DNA from: Hyphomicrobiales bacterium
GTDB lineage: Bacteria > Pseudomonadota > Alphaproteobacteria > Rhizobiales > Beijerinckiaceae
Reading direction: 5' to 3'
Assembly: GCA_025351165.1 (NCBI GenBank)
Contig: JANXWK010000006.1
Location: 1 to 37,353 of the forward strand
DNA length: 37,353 bases
Shown: one piece after another, positions 25,304 to 35,145 of the stretch
Numbering within the stretch: the stretch's first letter is position 1
How the letters are laid out: every line of letters starts with the position of its first letter
Notes under the pieces: model-generated
Told to the model about the DNA's origin: nothing
Databases searched by the model: none
What the model saw: only the letters and a program-made list of their open reading frames with translations
Translations under genes and position numbers: made by a program

Positions 25304-26644
25304 ATGACAGATAAATCAGGTGAAAAAGAATTTGCTGTTACTTCCGATGGTTTTGATACTGTTGACAGCTCAAAACGCACAAAAGCAATTTTAGTTGGGT
25401 CAGCCGGTAACCTAATTGAATGGTATGATGTTTACGCCTATTCTGCTTTTTCTTTATATTTTGCCGATTCATTTTTGCCAAAGGCTGATCCAGTTGTACA
25501 GCAGCTGAACTCTGCCCTTATCTTTGCTTTTGCATTTTTGATGAGGCCACTGGGGGGATTCGTGTTTGGCTATTTTGCTGACAAATTCGGACGTCGACAG
25601 TCCCTTCTTTGGTCAGTTCTTTTAATGTGCTTTGGTTCTTTTATGATTGCTGTGGCACCAACCTATGAATCCATTGGTATATGGGCAACAGTCATCCTCA
25701 TTGTTGCCCGCCTTCTTCAAGGGCTGAGCCAGGGAGGAGAGTATGGCACAAGCACAACTTACCTATCAGAGGTTTCGCATCCAAACAGACGTGGATTTTA
25801 CTCTGGTGTTTGGTATATGGCACTTATTGGGGGACAATTATGCGCAATTCTTGTGCTTTTCATGTTGCAAAAAGTATTTTTAACCCCCGAACAGCTAAAG
25901 CAATGGGGCTGGAGAATACCATTTGCTATTGGGGCGTTGCTTGCCCTTTATGCCCTTTACATGCGGCGTGACATGCACGAAACTGATCATTTTAAAGTCG
26001 CACAAAAACAGGTGAAAAAAGCCGGAGAAAGTTCTTTAAAAATCCTTTTGCAGCATTGGCCGCAACTTTTGCTGGTTGTTGGAATAACAATCGGCGGGAC
26101 GTCAGCTTTTTACACCTACACAACCTACATGCAAAAATTTCTGAAGCTTTCCGTAAAACTCAGCGATGAGCAAACTACCTTAGTAACTGCAGGCTACCTG
26201 CTTTTTGCAATCATGCTACAGCCCATATATGGTGCCATATCAGACAAGGTGGGACGTAAAGCCATGCTGGTAACTTTTGGCGTATTTGGGACAGCGTTAA
26301 CATATCCGCTTCTAATAACGCTTCAAAGTACGACAAGTCCTTTTATTGCCTTCCTGCTCATCTGTGGTGCTTGGCTTATAGTGAGTGGCTACACATCCAT
26401 AGCCGCTGTTGTTAAAACTGAGCTTTTTCCTACACGCATACGGGCATTGGGTGTTGGTGTGCCGTATGCACTTACCGTTTCAATTTTCGGGGGTACAACA
26501 GATTCTGTTGCTCTTTATTTTAAGAGTATAAATCATGAAAACTGGTTTTTCTTGTATGCAACTGCGTTAATTTTAATTTCTTTAATTGTCTACCTAAACA
26601 TCAAAGATCCAAAAAAACATTCGAGAATGGAAGAACATATTTAA
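25304..26644 (+). CDS. MFS transporter, metabolite:H+ symporter (KgtP-like) family
   Basis: A 446-residue, 12-helix transporter of the MHS family, which imports dicarboxylates, citrate, alpha-ketoglutarate, proline or betaine with protons. Family signatures are GNLIEWYDVYAYSAFSLYFADSFLP in the first helix, FLMRPLGGFVFGYFADKFGRR after helix 2, LLQGLSQGGEYG in helix 4, and ISDKVGRKAML in the second half. The wording is closest to alpha-ketoglutarate permeases, but the substrate is not proven. ATG 25304 has GGA eight bases upstream; an in-frame TTG at 25286 is less likely. Its stop codon directly abuts the yejA start, suggesting one transcript with the Yej genes. Confidence 0.88.
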   Translation: MTDKSGEKEFAVTSDGFDTVDSSKRTKAILVGSAGNLIEWYDVYAYSAFSLYFADSFLPKADPVVQQLNSALIFAFAFLMRPLGGFVFGYFADKFGRRQSLLWSVLLMCFGSFMIAVAPTYESIGIWATVILIVARLLQGLSQGGEYGTSTTYLSEVSHPNRRGFYSGVWYMALIGGQLCAILVLFMLQKVFLTPEQLKQWGWRIPFAIGALLALYALYMRRDMHETDHFKVAQKQVKKAGESSLKILLQHWPQLLLVVGITIGGTSAFYTYTTYMQKFLKLSVKLSDEQTTLVTAGYLLFAIMLQPIYGAISDKVGRKAMLVTFGVFGTALTYPLLITLQSTTSPFIAFLLICGAWLIVSGYTSIAAVVKTELFPTRIRALGVGVPYALTVSIFGGTTDSVALYFKSINHENWFFLYATALILISLIVYLNIKDPKKHSRMEEHI

Positions 26645-28513
26645 ATGGAAGAGTTCAACAGACGCCAGTTTGTTAAAAAAACCCTTGCAGTTGGAGGTGC
26701 TACAAGCCTTGCCACTTTTGCATTTCAAGCTTTGCCCGTTCATTCAGCAGAGACTGAAGCCCATGGCCTTTCTGCTTTTGGCGATCTGGAATTACCAGCA
26801 GATTTTCCGCACTTTTCTTATGTGAATCCTGATGCACCAAAAGGTGGTCTTCTATCGCTGCAAATTAAAAACACATCAGGCAATCAAGGCTTTGATACGT
26901 TTAACAGCTTTAATATTTTTATATTAAAAGGGGATGGGGCTGCAGGTATTGATACAACATTTGATACCCTCATGGCTGGAAACTCTGATGAAGCTGATGC
27001 AGTTTATGGGCTTGTTGCGCGTAGTGTACGTACATCAGATGACAGACTAACCTATTATTTCACGCTTCGTCCAGAAGCTCGATTTCATGATGGATCTAAG
27101 CTTAACGCCCACGATGTAAGCTTTTCGTTGGAAACTCTTAAAACAAAAGGTCATCCTATTTATCAGTCCCTTTTAAGGGACATGCTAAATGCAAAGGCTG
27201 AAAGTGATCTGGTTTTAAAAGTTGAATTCTCACCTGAGAGAAGTCGTAATGCTCATTTAAATGTGGCAATAATGCCCATTTTCTCCAAAAATTTTTACAA
27301 TACACGTGAGTTCGACGCTATTACACTGGAAGCTCCCCTTGGCTCTGGGCCTTATAAACTCGCAAGTTTTGAGCAGGGTAAATTTGTTGAATTTGAGCGT
27401 GTACAAGATTATTGGGCAAAAGATTTGCCTGTTTCAAAAGGACAGAATAATTTTGATCGTTTGCGCTACAGCTATTTTGCAGATCGCTCGCTCGCATTTG
27501 AACGTTTCAAGGATCGCACCTTCAATTTTCAGGAAGAATATACTTCACGCATCTGGACAACGGGCTATGACTTTCCTGCGTATACTGCTGGGAAAGTTGT
27601 AAAAGAAGCCTTGCCAAAACGTGAGCCTACAGCCTCTCAAGGATGGTATTTCAATACAAGACGGGAGCAGTTTAGCAATAAGCTTATTCGGGAAGCATTA
27701 GGCTATGCTTTTGATTTTGAATGGACCCGTGCCAATATTATGTATGGCAACTATAGCCGTATGACTTCCTTTTTTGAAAACTCTCCTCTAAAAGCTCATG
27801 GTGCTCCCTCCCCCCAGGAACTGGCCCTTTTGGAACCTTTTCGACTGGAACTGCCTGAAACTGTATTTGGCGCACCAATCTTGCCTCCTGTGTCAGATGG
27901 CTCTGGCTCAGACAGGATTTTACTCCGTAAAGCCGCGCAGCTTTTACAACAGGCTGGATGCATAAAAACATCTAATGGCACATTGCTTTTGCCCAGTGGT
28001 AAAGCTTTCGAGATTGAGTTTTTGGATTTTCAGCCTTCCCTTCAACCTCATGTACAACCGCTTCAGCAAAATCTAAAAAAACTGGGCATTGAAGCCAAGA
28101 CACGCATTGTTGATGCCGCACAATACAAGCAGCGCACAGAAAAATTTGATTTTGATATTATAAGCATGGCGCTTGGTGGATCGCTTACGCCTGGTGACTC
28201 AATGCGCATTGTTTATGGATCAAAAGCTGCATCCATACCTGGTTCCCGCAACATGGCAGGCATAAGTCATCCTGCAATTGATGCAATGATTGAGCGTATC
28301 GTGAATGCGCAAACGCGCCCTGATCTTATATTTGCAGCCCGCGCACTGGATCGCATTTTGCTTAGTCAGCACTATTGGATACCGATGTGGTATAATGACA
28401 AAACATGGTTTGCCTATTGGAATATGTTTTCCCGCCCCGCTCAACAACCAAAACTTTCCTCTGGTGCGCCCAGTACATGGTGGTTTGATAACGCAAAAGC
28501 TTCAAAAGTTTAA
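26645..28513 (+). CDS. yejA: Peptide ABC transporter substrate-binding protein YejA
   Basis: This is the periplasmic binding protein (SBP_bac_5) of the YejABEF peptide importer. The 622-residue protein begins with a Tat signal (NRRQFVKKTLAVGGATSLATFAFQA), so it is likely exported folded. The mature start HGLSAFGDLELPADFPHF and YVNPDAPKGG are hallmarks of YejA. Family blocks continue with LTYYFTLRPEARFHDGSKL, APLGSGPYKLASFEQG and YWAKDLPV. In enteric bacteria this system imports oligopeptides and microcin C; in Rhizobiales it also affects resistance to antimicrobial peptides. It starts immediately after the MHS transporter stop and leads yejBEF. Confidence 0.93.
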   Translation: MEEFNRRQFVKKTLAVGGATSLATFAFQALPVHSAETEAHGLSAFGDLELPADFPHFSYVNPDAPKGGLLSLQIKNTSGNQGFDTFNSFNIFILKGDGAAGIDTTFDTLMAGNSDEADAVYGLVARSVRTSDDRLTYYFTLRPEARFHDGSKLNAHDVSFSLETLKTKGHPIYQSLLRDMLNAKAESDLVLKVEFSPERSRNAHLNVAIMPIFSKNFYNTREFDAITLEAPLGSGPYKLASFEQGKFVEFERVQDYWAKDLPVSKGQNNFDRLRYSYFADRSLAFERFKDRTFNFQEEYTSRIWTTGYDFPAYTAGKVVKEALPKREPTASQGWYFNTRREQFSNKLIREALGYAFDFEWTRANIMYGNYSRMTSFFENSPLKAHGAPSPQELALLEPFRLELPETVFGAPILPPVSDGSGSDRILLRKAAQLLQQAGCIKTSNGTLLLPSGKAFEIEFLDFQPSLQPHVQPLQQNLKKLGIEAKTRIVDAAQYKQRTEKFDFDIISMALGGSLTPGDSMRIVYGSKAASIPGSRNMAGISHPAIDAMIERIVNAQTRPDLIFAARALDRILLSQHYWIPMWYNDKTWFAYWNMFSRPAQQPKLSSGAPSTWWFDNAKASKV

Positions 28514-28545
28514 AAATAATCCAAGAATCGGTGTAGCTCAGTCCA

Positions 28546-29631
28546 ATGCTTGTTTATATTACACGTCGGCTTATCCTGATGATCGTGACCCTTTTTGGGA
28601 TTATGTTGATCTCGTTTGCAATTGTGCAACTTGCACCGGGCGGGCCTGTAGAAACGATGATGGCAAGGTTAAGCGGCACTGATGCGGGTTTATCTGGACG
28701 ACTGGGCGGGTCTGGCGATATCGGCGTTCAGGCCCAGGCAACCAATGATGGTTATCGCGGCTCGCAAGGTATGGATGCTCAACTTATTGAACGGCTTAAC
28801 AAGCAGTATGGATTTGACAAGCCTGCGCCTGAACGTTTTTTTAAAATGATTACTGATTATCTAAGATTTGATTTTGGTGAGTCGCTATTTAGCGGGCAAA
28901 GTGTGATTACCCTTATCAAGCAGAAATTGCCTGTTTCCATGTCACTTGGCCTATGGATTATGCTTCTTTCATATGCAATCTCAATTCCGCTGGGCATTAA
29001 AAAGGCTGTTTCTGATGGCTCGCGTTTTGATGTATGGACGAGTATAGTCATAACAGTGGGCTACGCACTTCCAGCATTTCTAGTAGCCATTGTGCTTTTA
29101 ATTGTGTTTGCTGGTGGATCATTTTATCAGATTTTTCCGCCACAGGGTCTATGGTCTGAAAACTGGAACCAACTTTCATTTTTAGGCAAAATAACTGACT
29201 ACATCTGGCATTTGGCATTACCAATTACTGCTATGGTACTGGCTGCTTTTGCAAATTTGACCCTGCTTACCAAAAATTCATTTCTTGACGAAATCAATAA
29301 GCAATACGTAATGACCGCCCGTATGAAAGGCTTAAAAGAAAATCAGGTATTGTATGGGCACGTGTTTCGAAATGCCATGCTACTTGTTATTTCTGGTTTT
29401 CCAGCTGCTTTCATCCATGCGTTTTTTACTGGATCATTACTGATAGAGGTAACTTTCAATCTTGATGGTTTGGGCCTGCTCAGTTACAATTCGATAATCG
29501 GGCGTGATTATACAATTGTTTTTGCTACGCTTTACATTTTTTCGCTTATTGGCTTAATTGTAAACCTGGTATCTGACATTATTTTCACGGCCATTGATCC
29601 ACGCATTGATTTTGAAACACGGGAGGTATGA
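28546..29631 (+). CDS. yejB: Peptide ABC transporter permease YejB
   Basis: A 361-residue inner membrane permease of the DppB/OppB type. The N-terminus YITRRLILMIVTLFGIMLISFAIVQLAPGGPVE is characteristic, and the YejB-specific hydrophilic insert (MMARLSGTDAGL ... QGMDAQLIERLNKQYGFDKPAPERF) follows. The permease coupling loop is TARMKGLKENQVLYGHVFRNA. It has six helices in total and ends DIIFTAIDPRIDFETREV. It lies 32 bases after yejA and overlaps yejE by four bases (ATGA), so translation is coupled. Confidence 0.94.
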   Translation: MLVYITRRLILMIVTLFGIMLISFAIVQLAPGGPVETMMARLSGTDAGLSGRLGGSGDIGVQAQATNDGYRGSQGMDAQLIERLNKQYGFDKPAPERFFKMITDYLRFDFGESLFSGQSVITLIKQKLPVSMSLGLWIMLLSYAISIPLGIKKAVSDGSRFDVWTSIVITVGYALPAFLVAIVLLIVFAGGSFYQIFPPQGLWSENWNQLSFLGKITDYIWHLALPITAMVLAAFANLTLLTKNSFLDEINKQYVMTARMKGLKENQVLYGHVFRNAMLLVISGFPAAFIHAFFTGSLLIEVTFNLDGLGLLSYNSIIGRDYTIVFATLYIFSLIGLIVNLVSDIIFTAIDPRIDFETREV

Positions 29632-30755
29632 ATATGTTCATGCTTTCCCCAATGAACAGACGTCGATTGGAGAATTTTTACTCTAACCGTAGGGGGTACT
29701 GGTCATTCTGGATATTTACAGCTTTATTTGGACTGTCGCTTTGCGCTGAGCTGATTGCAAATGACAAGCCACTTATTGCGAAATACAAAAATGAGTTGAT
29801 TTTTCCTGTTTTTGTAACCTACCCACCTGCAAAATTTGGTGATGATCTAATTGCTTATGTGGATTATCGTGATCCATTCATTGCTAATGAAATCAACAAA
29901 AACGGCTGGATGGTATTTCCACCTATTCCTTTTTCCGACACAAGCCAAATAAAGGAACTTGTTAGCCTGCTGCCTCAATATCCGCCACGCTCACATCCTT
30001 TGCCACCTACGTGGGCATTTTCGGGTGCTGACTGCCAGGCTGTAGCGTTTAAAAAAGGTGGAAATGGATGCGAAAATATTGCAACCAACTGGCTTGGAAC
30101 TGACGGCAATGCGCGGGATGTTGCAGCAAGATTGATCTACGGCTTTCGTATATCAGTTGTATTTGGGCTAACGCTTACACTGTTTGCATCAGTTATTGGG
30201 GTTATGGCTGGCGCTGTGCAAGGGTATTTTGGTGGGTGGACTGACCTGCTTATGCAACGCGGCATTGAGATTTGGTCGTCTATACCAACTCTTTATGTAT
30301 TGCTGATTATGTCAAATTTTTTTCAACCCGGATTTTGGACATTATTTGCCATTCTTATGTTGTTTAGCTGGACAGCCTTAGTACATGTTGTACGCGCTGA
30401 GTTTCTGCGTGCCCGCAATTTTGAATATGTAAAAGCTGCACGCGCGCTGGGATTAAACAACACGACAATCATGTGGCGCCATATTTTACCAAATGCAATG
30501 GTGGCAACGCTTACATTTTTACCCTTCCTGATTAACTCATCTATCTCAACTTTGACTGCCCTTGATTTTCTTGGTCTTGGCATGCCGGCAGGTTCACCCT
30601 CTTTGGGTGAATTACTTTTGCAGGCACGCAATAACTTACAGGCGCCCTGGTTAGCTATTTCTGCTTTTGTGGTGATTGCAACCATGCTTTCCCTGCTGAT
30701 TTTCATTGGGGAAGCTGTACGCGATGCATTTGACCCCCGAAAGGCTTTTTTATGA
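29628..30755 (+). CDS. yejE: Peptide ABC transporter permease YejE
   Basis: A 375-residue permease of the DppC/OppC type, partner of YejB. After helix 1 it has the long YejE periplasmic segment (ELIANDKPLIAKYKNELIFPV ... YVDYRDPFIANEINKNGW). The transmembrane core starts at NWLGTDGNARDVAARLIYGFRIS, and the coupling loop is AARALGLNNTTIMWRHILPNA. It ends [15 protein letters not shown], the common OppC ending. It overlaps both yejB and yejF by ATGA, so the three are coupled. Confidence 0.94.
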   Translation: MNMFMLSPMNRRRLENFYSNRRGYWSFWIFTALFGLSLCAELIANDKPLIAKYKNELIFPVFVTYPPAKFGDDLIAYVDYRDPFIANEINKNGWMVFPPIPFSDTSQIKELVSLLPQYPPRSHPLPPTWAFSGADCQAVAFKKGGNGCENIATNWLGTDGNARDVAARLIYGFRISVVFGLTLTLFASVIGVMAGAVQGYFGGWTDLLMQRGIEIWSSIPTLYVLLIMSNFFQPGFWTLFAILMLFSWTALVHVVRAEFLRARNFEYVKAARALGLNNTTIMWRHILPNAMVATLTFLPFLINSSISTLTALDFLGLGMPAGSPSLGELLLQARNNLQAPWLAISAFVVIATMLSLLIFIGEAVRDAFDPRKAFL

Positions 30756-32377
30756 ACAGGCCTCTTCTTGAAGTCAAAAACCTTAGTGTTAGTTTTTTAC
30801 AGGGCAACAAGGATTTCACAGCTGTCAATTCTATTTCATTCAGTTTGAATCGTGGTGAAACACTTGCTCTTGTTGGCGAATCTGGCTCTGGCAAATCCGT
30901 AACAGCCATGTCAATCGTTAAGCTGCTCGGCAAGGCAGCAAAAAACACATCAGGAGAAATTTTCTTTAATGGTTTGGACATCCTGAAAATGGATGAACCT
31001 ACCTTGAGGGCTCTGCGCGGCAATGACATAACAATGGTGTTCCAAGAGCCAATGACATCGCTGAACCCGCTTCATACAATTTCCCAGCAAATTGGTGAAA
31101 TTCTTAAACTTCATCAAAGGTTAAGAGGATCAGCAATTAAAGCACATACGCTGGAATTACTTACAAAAGTTGGTATTCCTGACCCAGCATTGCGCTTGAA
31201 TGCTTACCCGCACCAACTTTCAGGGGGGCAGCGTCAACGTGTAATGATTGCTATGGCTCTGGCCAATAAGCCAGATCTATTGATTGCGGACGAACCAACG
31301 ACTGCACTTGATGTGACTGTCCAGGCACAGATTCTAAAACTGCTCCGAGATTTACAGGCTGAAACAGGTATGGCAATCCTGTTCATCACCCATAATCTTG
31401 GCATTGTACGATCGCTGTCGCATAACGTATGCGTAATGAAAAACGGAGAGATTGTAGAGCAAGGTAAAACCACCGAGGTGTTTGCTGCACCAAAACACGC
31501 CTATACACAAGCGCTCCTTGCAGCCGAGCCAAAGGGTGTACCTGAATCTGCTGATCCCAATGCACCTATTATCGTAGAAACAAATGCGCTGAAAGTCTGG
31601 TATCCAATCAAAGCAGGCTTGTTACGCAATATAGTTGGTCATGTAAAAGCCGTGAATGGCATTTCAATCTGTTTGAGAGAAGGGCATACAATTGGTGTTG
31701 TAGGAGAATCTGGCTCTGGCAAAACCACGCTGGGACAGGCTGTCTTACGGTTGATCTCATCAAACGGTGCCATTAGTATTTTGGGTAATCGGATTGATGG
31801 CAAAACTTCCAAGCAACTCCGCTTTTTGCGTAAAGACATGCAGATAGTGTTTCAAGACCCCTTTGGTTCACTTTCTCCGCGCCTGTCAGTAGCCGATATT
31901 GTGGGAGAGGGGCTTGCCGTGCAGAACCCAAGTCTCACAGCTTTTGAGCGGCGCGCAATTGCTGTCAAAAGTCTTGGGGAGGTTGGTCTTGAGCCAAGCA
32001 GCATGGATCGCTATCCTCATGAATTTTCTGGTGGTCAGCGCCAACGTATAGCAATTGCGCGGGCAATGGCATTAAATCCCAAATTTGTTGTGCTTGATGA
32101 ACCTACATCTGCGCTTGACATGACCGTGCAGGTGCAAATTGTTGAGCTGCTGCGTCGCCTGCAAAAAGAACGCAATCTTGCTTATCTGTTCATCAGTCAT
32201 GATCTCAAGGTTGTGCGGGCATTGGCAAACGAACTTATCGTCATGAAATCCGGCGAGGTGGTAGAGCAAGGGGAAGCCAGCAGTATTTTTGCCAATCCCC
32301 AGACAGATTATACAAAAGCCCTGCTTGCAGCAGCGTTTAAGATCGACGTAAAAAATGCCCAGGCTGTCAGCCAATGA
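30752..32377 (+). CDS. yejF: Peptide ABC transporter, fused ATP-binding protein YejF
   Basis: A 541-residue protein carrying two complete ABC ATPase domains in one chain, as expected for YejF. Domain 1 has Walker [10 protein letters not shown] (about residue 44), Q-loop [12 protein letters not shown], signature LSGGQRQRV and Walker [13 protein letters not shown]. Domain 2 has Walker [22 protein letters not shown], signature [16 protein letters not shown] and Walker [13 protein letters not shown]. All catalytic positions look intact. It powers YejB/YejE. The start overlaps yejE by four bases, and deoB follows 11 bases after the stop. Confidence 0.95.
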   Translation: MNRPLLEVKNLSVSFLQGNKDFTAVNSISFSLNRGETLALVGESGSGKSVTAMSIVKLLGKAAKNTSGEIFFNGLDILKMDEPTLRALRGNDITMVFQEPMTSLNPLHTISQQIGEILKLHQRLRGSAIKAHTLELLTKVGIPDPALRLNAYPHQLSGGQRQRVMIAMALANKPDLLIADEPTTALDVTVQAQILKLLRDLQAETGMAILFITHNLGIVRSLSHNVCVMKNGEIVEQGKTTEVFAAPKHAYTQALLAAEPKGVPESADPNAPIIVETNALKVWYPIKAGLLRNIVGHVKAVNGISICLREGHTIGVVGESGSGKTTLGQAVLRLISSNGAISILGNRIDGKTSKQLRFLRKDMQIVFQDPFGSLSPRLSVADIVGEGLAVQNPSLTAFERRAIAVKSLGEVGLEPSSMDRYPHEFSGGQRQRIAIARAMALNPKFVVLDEPTSALDMTVQVQIVELLRRLQKERNLAYLFISHDLKVVRALANELIVMKSGEVVEQGEASSIFANPQTDYTKALLAAAFKIDVKNAQAVSQ

Positions 32378-32388
32378 GCAACTCGTAA

Positions 32389-33552
32389 ATGCCTCGTGCC
32401 ATACTTGTTGTGCTTGACTCTGTTGGCTGCGGTTATGCACCAGATGCAGCACAATTTGGCGATGAGGGCGCAAACACGCTTGGTTCCATAGCCAGTGCAT
32501 ATCCATTGAATCTTCCCCATTTATCTGCTCTGGGTTTGGGTCTGGCCTGCGCCACAGCGGGGGGCTCGGTGCTGCCAAATCTTGAATGCATTATGCCAAA
32601 AGCACTTTATGGCTCAGCTGTTGAAATGTCTTTTGGCAAGGATACACCCTCTGGTCACTGGGAAATGATGGGCAATCGTGCCCCTGCCCCGTTTGGCTTT
32701 TTTCCAAACACGCAACCCTGTTTTCCTGATCATCTTATTGAGGATATAATTGCACAAGGTAATTTAACTGGCCTGCTTGGCAATAAACATGCCTCTGGCA
32801 CTGATATTCTTGACGAGCTGGGTATGGCGCACATATCTACCCTCAAACCCATTATATACAGTTCAGTTGATAGCGTGTTGCAGATTGCAGCGCATGAGGA
32901 AGTGTTTGATCTCAAGCGTCTATATGAACTTTGCGCACTTACGCGTAAACTGGTTGATCCTTTAAATATCTGCCGTGTCATTGCAAGACCGTTCACAGGC
33001 AGCGCAGCAACTGGCTTTATCCGCACAGCAAACCGCAAAGATTACGCCATGCAGCCGCCAGGCAGTGGACTGCTTGGCAAAGTCAAGCATGTTGTAAGCC
33101 TTGGAAAAATTGGTGATATTTTTGCACATCAGCATACCGGGCGCGAAGTACAAGCTGCTGGCAATATGGCTTTGTTTGACAAGCTGCTGGGTGAGGTTCC
33201 AGCCTTGCCAGATGGAGGGTTGATATTCGCCAATTTTGTGGATTTTGACACTGAATATGGTCATCGGCGTGATGTGATGGGCTATGCCAAATGTCTTGAG
33301 GCATTTGATGCAAGACTGCCAGAGTTGCTTGACCTGTTACGCCCTGATGATTGCCTGATTATAACGGCAGATCATGGGAATGACCCCACTTTCAAGGGCA
33401 CTGACCATACGCGCGAGCAGGTGCCAGTGCTGTGCATACGGGGTGATCAGAACGGTTCCATAGGTCAAAGGCAAACATTTGCTGATATTGGTGCGAGTTT
33501 AGCTTTGCATTTAGGTTTGGATGCGCTTGGTTTGGGCGTTTCATTTTTGTAA
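32389..33552 (+). CDS. deoB: Phosphopentomutase
   Basis: DeoB interconverts ribose-1-phosphate or deoxyribose-1-phosphate with the 5-phosphates in nucleoside salvage, using two Mn2+ ions. Motifs are VVLDSVGCG (metal-binding aspartate, residue 9-10), [12 protein letters not shown] with the phosphorylated threonine, [13 protein letters not shown], and [24 protein letters not shown] with metal-binding DHGND and H. The 387 residues are slightly shorter than the usual ~400. It follows yejF by 11 bases and probably lies at the end of the panC-to-deoB run. A palindromic repeat follows, not a simple terminator. Confidence 0.95.
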   Translation: MPRAILVVLDSVGCGYAPDAAQFGDEGANTLGSIASAYPLNLPHLSALGLGLACATAGGSVLPNLECIMPKALYGSAVEMSFGKDTPSGHWEMMGNRAPAPFGFFPNTQPCFPDHLIEDIIAQGNLTGLLGNKHASGTDILDELGMAHISTLKPIIYSSVDSVLQIAAHEEVFDLKRLYELCALTRKLVDPLNICRVIARPFTGSAATGFIRTANRKDYAMQPPGSGLLGKVKHVVSLGKIGDIFAHQHTGREVQAAGNMALFDKLLGEVPALPDGGLIFANFVDFDTEYGHRRDVMGYAKCLEAFDARLPELLDLLRPDDCLIITADHGNDPTFKGTDHTREQVPVLCIRGDQNGSIGQRQTFADIGASLALHLGLDALGLGVSFL

Positions 33553-33911
33553 GTTACGCTTATTCCTTCTCCCGTTCACGTCCGAACGTGGCTGAGCGCA
33601 GCGATGTCAGATGAGGGTTTGTGAGAGCCACAAAGCTAGAATTTATAAAGCCCCAGCATCCCTCATCCGACTTGACTACGTCAAGCCACCCTCTCCCATA
33701 AATGAGAGAGGGAAAGAAAGGGCAGTTTACCCTTTGCTAACCATAATTTATGCAAACTTGCCTGCATATCAAATTGCATCTTAAAGGGTAAGAGGTTGGT
33801 AAGAGATTGTGGCTAAGTTGTGTCTATGCCGAGCAGAATGCTTTGGCTGGAACTGAAGGTTCCTTTATCATCCGAGCTTAGAATTAGCTCATCACCAGAA
33901 GGTGTTCTATC
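33553..33911. other. Spacer with palindromic repeat and flagellin leader
   Basis: The left half holds a palindromic repeat at 33563-33716. The right half must contain the flagellin promoter and 5' leader. I see no convincing sigma54 or sigma28 promoter. A small palindrome GGAAC-TGAAG-GTTCC lies at 33847-33861 and a good ribosome-binding site, AGAAGGTG, just before the flagellin start. Confidence 0.5.
33563..33716. repeat. Palindromic repeat, relative of the ctaA insert
   Basis: It begins TTCCTTCTCCCGTTCACG, contains GATGAGGG (about 33609) and TCCCTCATCCGACTTG (about 33659), and ends CACCCTCTCCCATAAATGAGAGAGGG. The word order matches the element at 8639-8768 (TTCCTTCTCCC, GATGAGG, CCCTCATCCGAC, TCTCCC), with a different and longer centre. 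The outer arms are diverged. It is intergenic, between deoB and the flagellin gene. Confidence 0.75.
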
Positions 33912-34907
33912 ATGTCATCCATTCTTCTTTCAGGCGGTCTTCGTTCATCTGTTAACTCTTTGACAGACATTGGCGCACAGATTGCAACCTCCAACTCGCG
34001 CCTATCTACTGGTAAAAAGATCAATAATGCAATTGACAACCCAGGTACATATTTTCAAGCTAAAGGTTTTGAAACAGATTCAACAAATCTAAAAGCACTC
34101 TTAGACAATCAGAATCTTGGTTTAAGTACAATTACTAAAGCGAATGATGCAATCAGCCAAATTACAAAATTGACACAGTCTATACAAGCTCTGATTAAAC
34201 AAGCTCAAAATCTATCTAGTGCAGCTGGTTCTGGTCGTGATACGATTGGTTCACAGATTGCGACGTCTTTTAACCAAATCGATTCTATCGTACGTGACTC
34301 TGGTTTTAACGGTACTCAGGTACTTTACAACAGCTCGAACAGTGCAGCTTCATTTGCAGCGTATTCCGCAGTTTCGTCTTCTAACCTAAATGTTATCACA
34401 AATAGTCAAGTATCTGTTGCTTCACAAACTACTATCAGGGTTGCAGCAATTGATTCTGGAATCAACTCTGGTACCGCAACAGGTATCTTCTCAAACGGTG
34501 GTGCAAGTGTTCTTACAGCTGCAACAACTGGTTTAGGTTACACGACATCAGCTGGTGCCGCTATTATTGATGGTGCGACTGGGGCTACTTTTGCAGCGAC
34601 TGCATTCGACGCAGCAACAGGTGACACAAAATTAGCAGCACTCGCTGCTTCAATTGGTTCTACTCTCAACAAGTTAACCGCAGCAGCTACAGCTGTTTCT
34701 ACACAGGCTACAATTCTGCAAGTACGTCAGAGCTTCACAACTAGTTCTGCTCGTACCGCTCAAGCTGCGAATGAAAGTTTGATCCTAGCTGATTTGAACG
34801 AGGAAGGTGCGGCTCTTACATCGCTCCAGACACGTCAAAGTTTCGCAGTAACTTCATTGCAGTTAGCTGGTCAGGCAGACAAAGCAATTCTACGTTTGTT
34901 TGGTTGA
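33912..34907 (+). CDS. Flagellin
   Basis: The filament subunit, exported by the flagellar type III system; no cleaved signal, as expected. The N-terminal D0/D1 helices (SSVNSLTDIGAQIATSNSRLSTGKKINNAIDNPGTYFQAKGF) and C-terminal D1/D0 helices (ANESLILADLNEEGAALTSL ... GQADKAILRLFG) match the flagellin family. The KKINNAIDNP...YF type is known in Bradyrhizobium, Methylobacterium and Azospirillum-like groups. The central region, about residues 135-265, is rich in A, S, T and G and is the variable surface domain. The 331-residue length is on the short side. It has its own terminator at 34933-34962. The last 30 codons are repeated at 36130-36222 in a remnant. Confidence 0.93.
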   Translation: MSSILLSGGLRSSVNSLTDIGAQIATSNSRLSTGKKINNAIDNPGTYFQAKGFETDSTNLKALLDNQNLGLSTITKANDAISQITKLTQSIQALIKQAQNLSSAAGSGRDTIGSQIATSFNQIDSIVRDSGFNGTQVLYNSSNSAASFAAYSAVSSSNLNVITNSQVSVASQTTIRVAAIDSGINSGTATGIFSNGGASVLTAATTGLGYTTSAGAAIIDGATGATFAATAFDAATGDTKLAALAASIGSTLNKLTAAATAVSTQATILQVRQSFTTSSARTAQAANESLILADLNEEGAALTSLQTRQSFAVTSLQLAGQADKAILRLFG

Positions 34908-34932
34908 TACTTACTTCTACAACGATCTGGAA

Positions 34933-34962
34933 AAAGGCGGGGCGAAAGCTCCGTCTTTTTTT
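34933..34962 (+). terminator. Flagellin terminator
   Basis: AAAGGCGGGGC (34933-34943) pairs with GCTCCGTCTTT (34948-34958) including two G-T pairs, closes with a GAAA tetraloop and ends in seven Ts. A near-identical copy occurs at 36251-36277. Confidence 0.92.
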
Positions 34963-35145
34963 GTTTGTAATGATGGTGTGTTCGCTCTAACAGGTGTCCA
35001 CACAAAACATGATTATCAGATTTTTTATTAAAAAGAATGCAAATTTACAACTTTTACTTGTATTTACCAGATATTCTATTAAAGTTTGACTAGAAGTTTT
35101 CTGTTGTACAGCAAAATTCATTTTATAATTAAAGGAGCTTATAGC

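Noticed and set aside
32072-32578. Minus-strand 168-residue frame across the yejF-deoB junction
   Set aside because: It is antisense to two well-conserved genes and has no family features.
33780-33911. A sigma54 or sigma28 promoter for flagellin
   Set aside because: No TGGCAC-N5-TTGC or TAAA-N15-GCCGATAA match with correct spacing was found.
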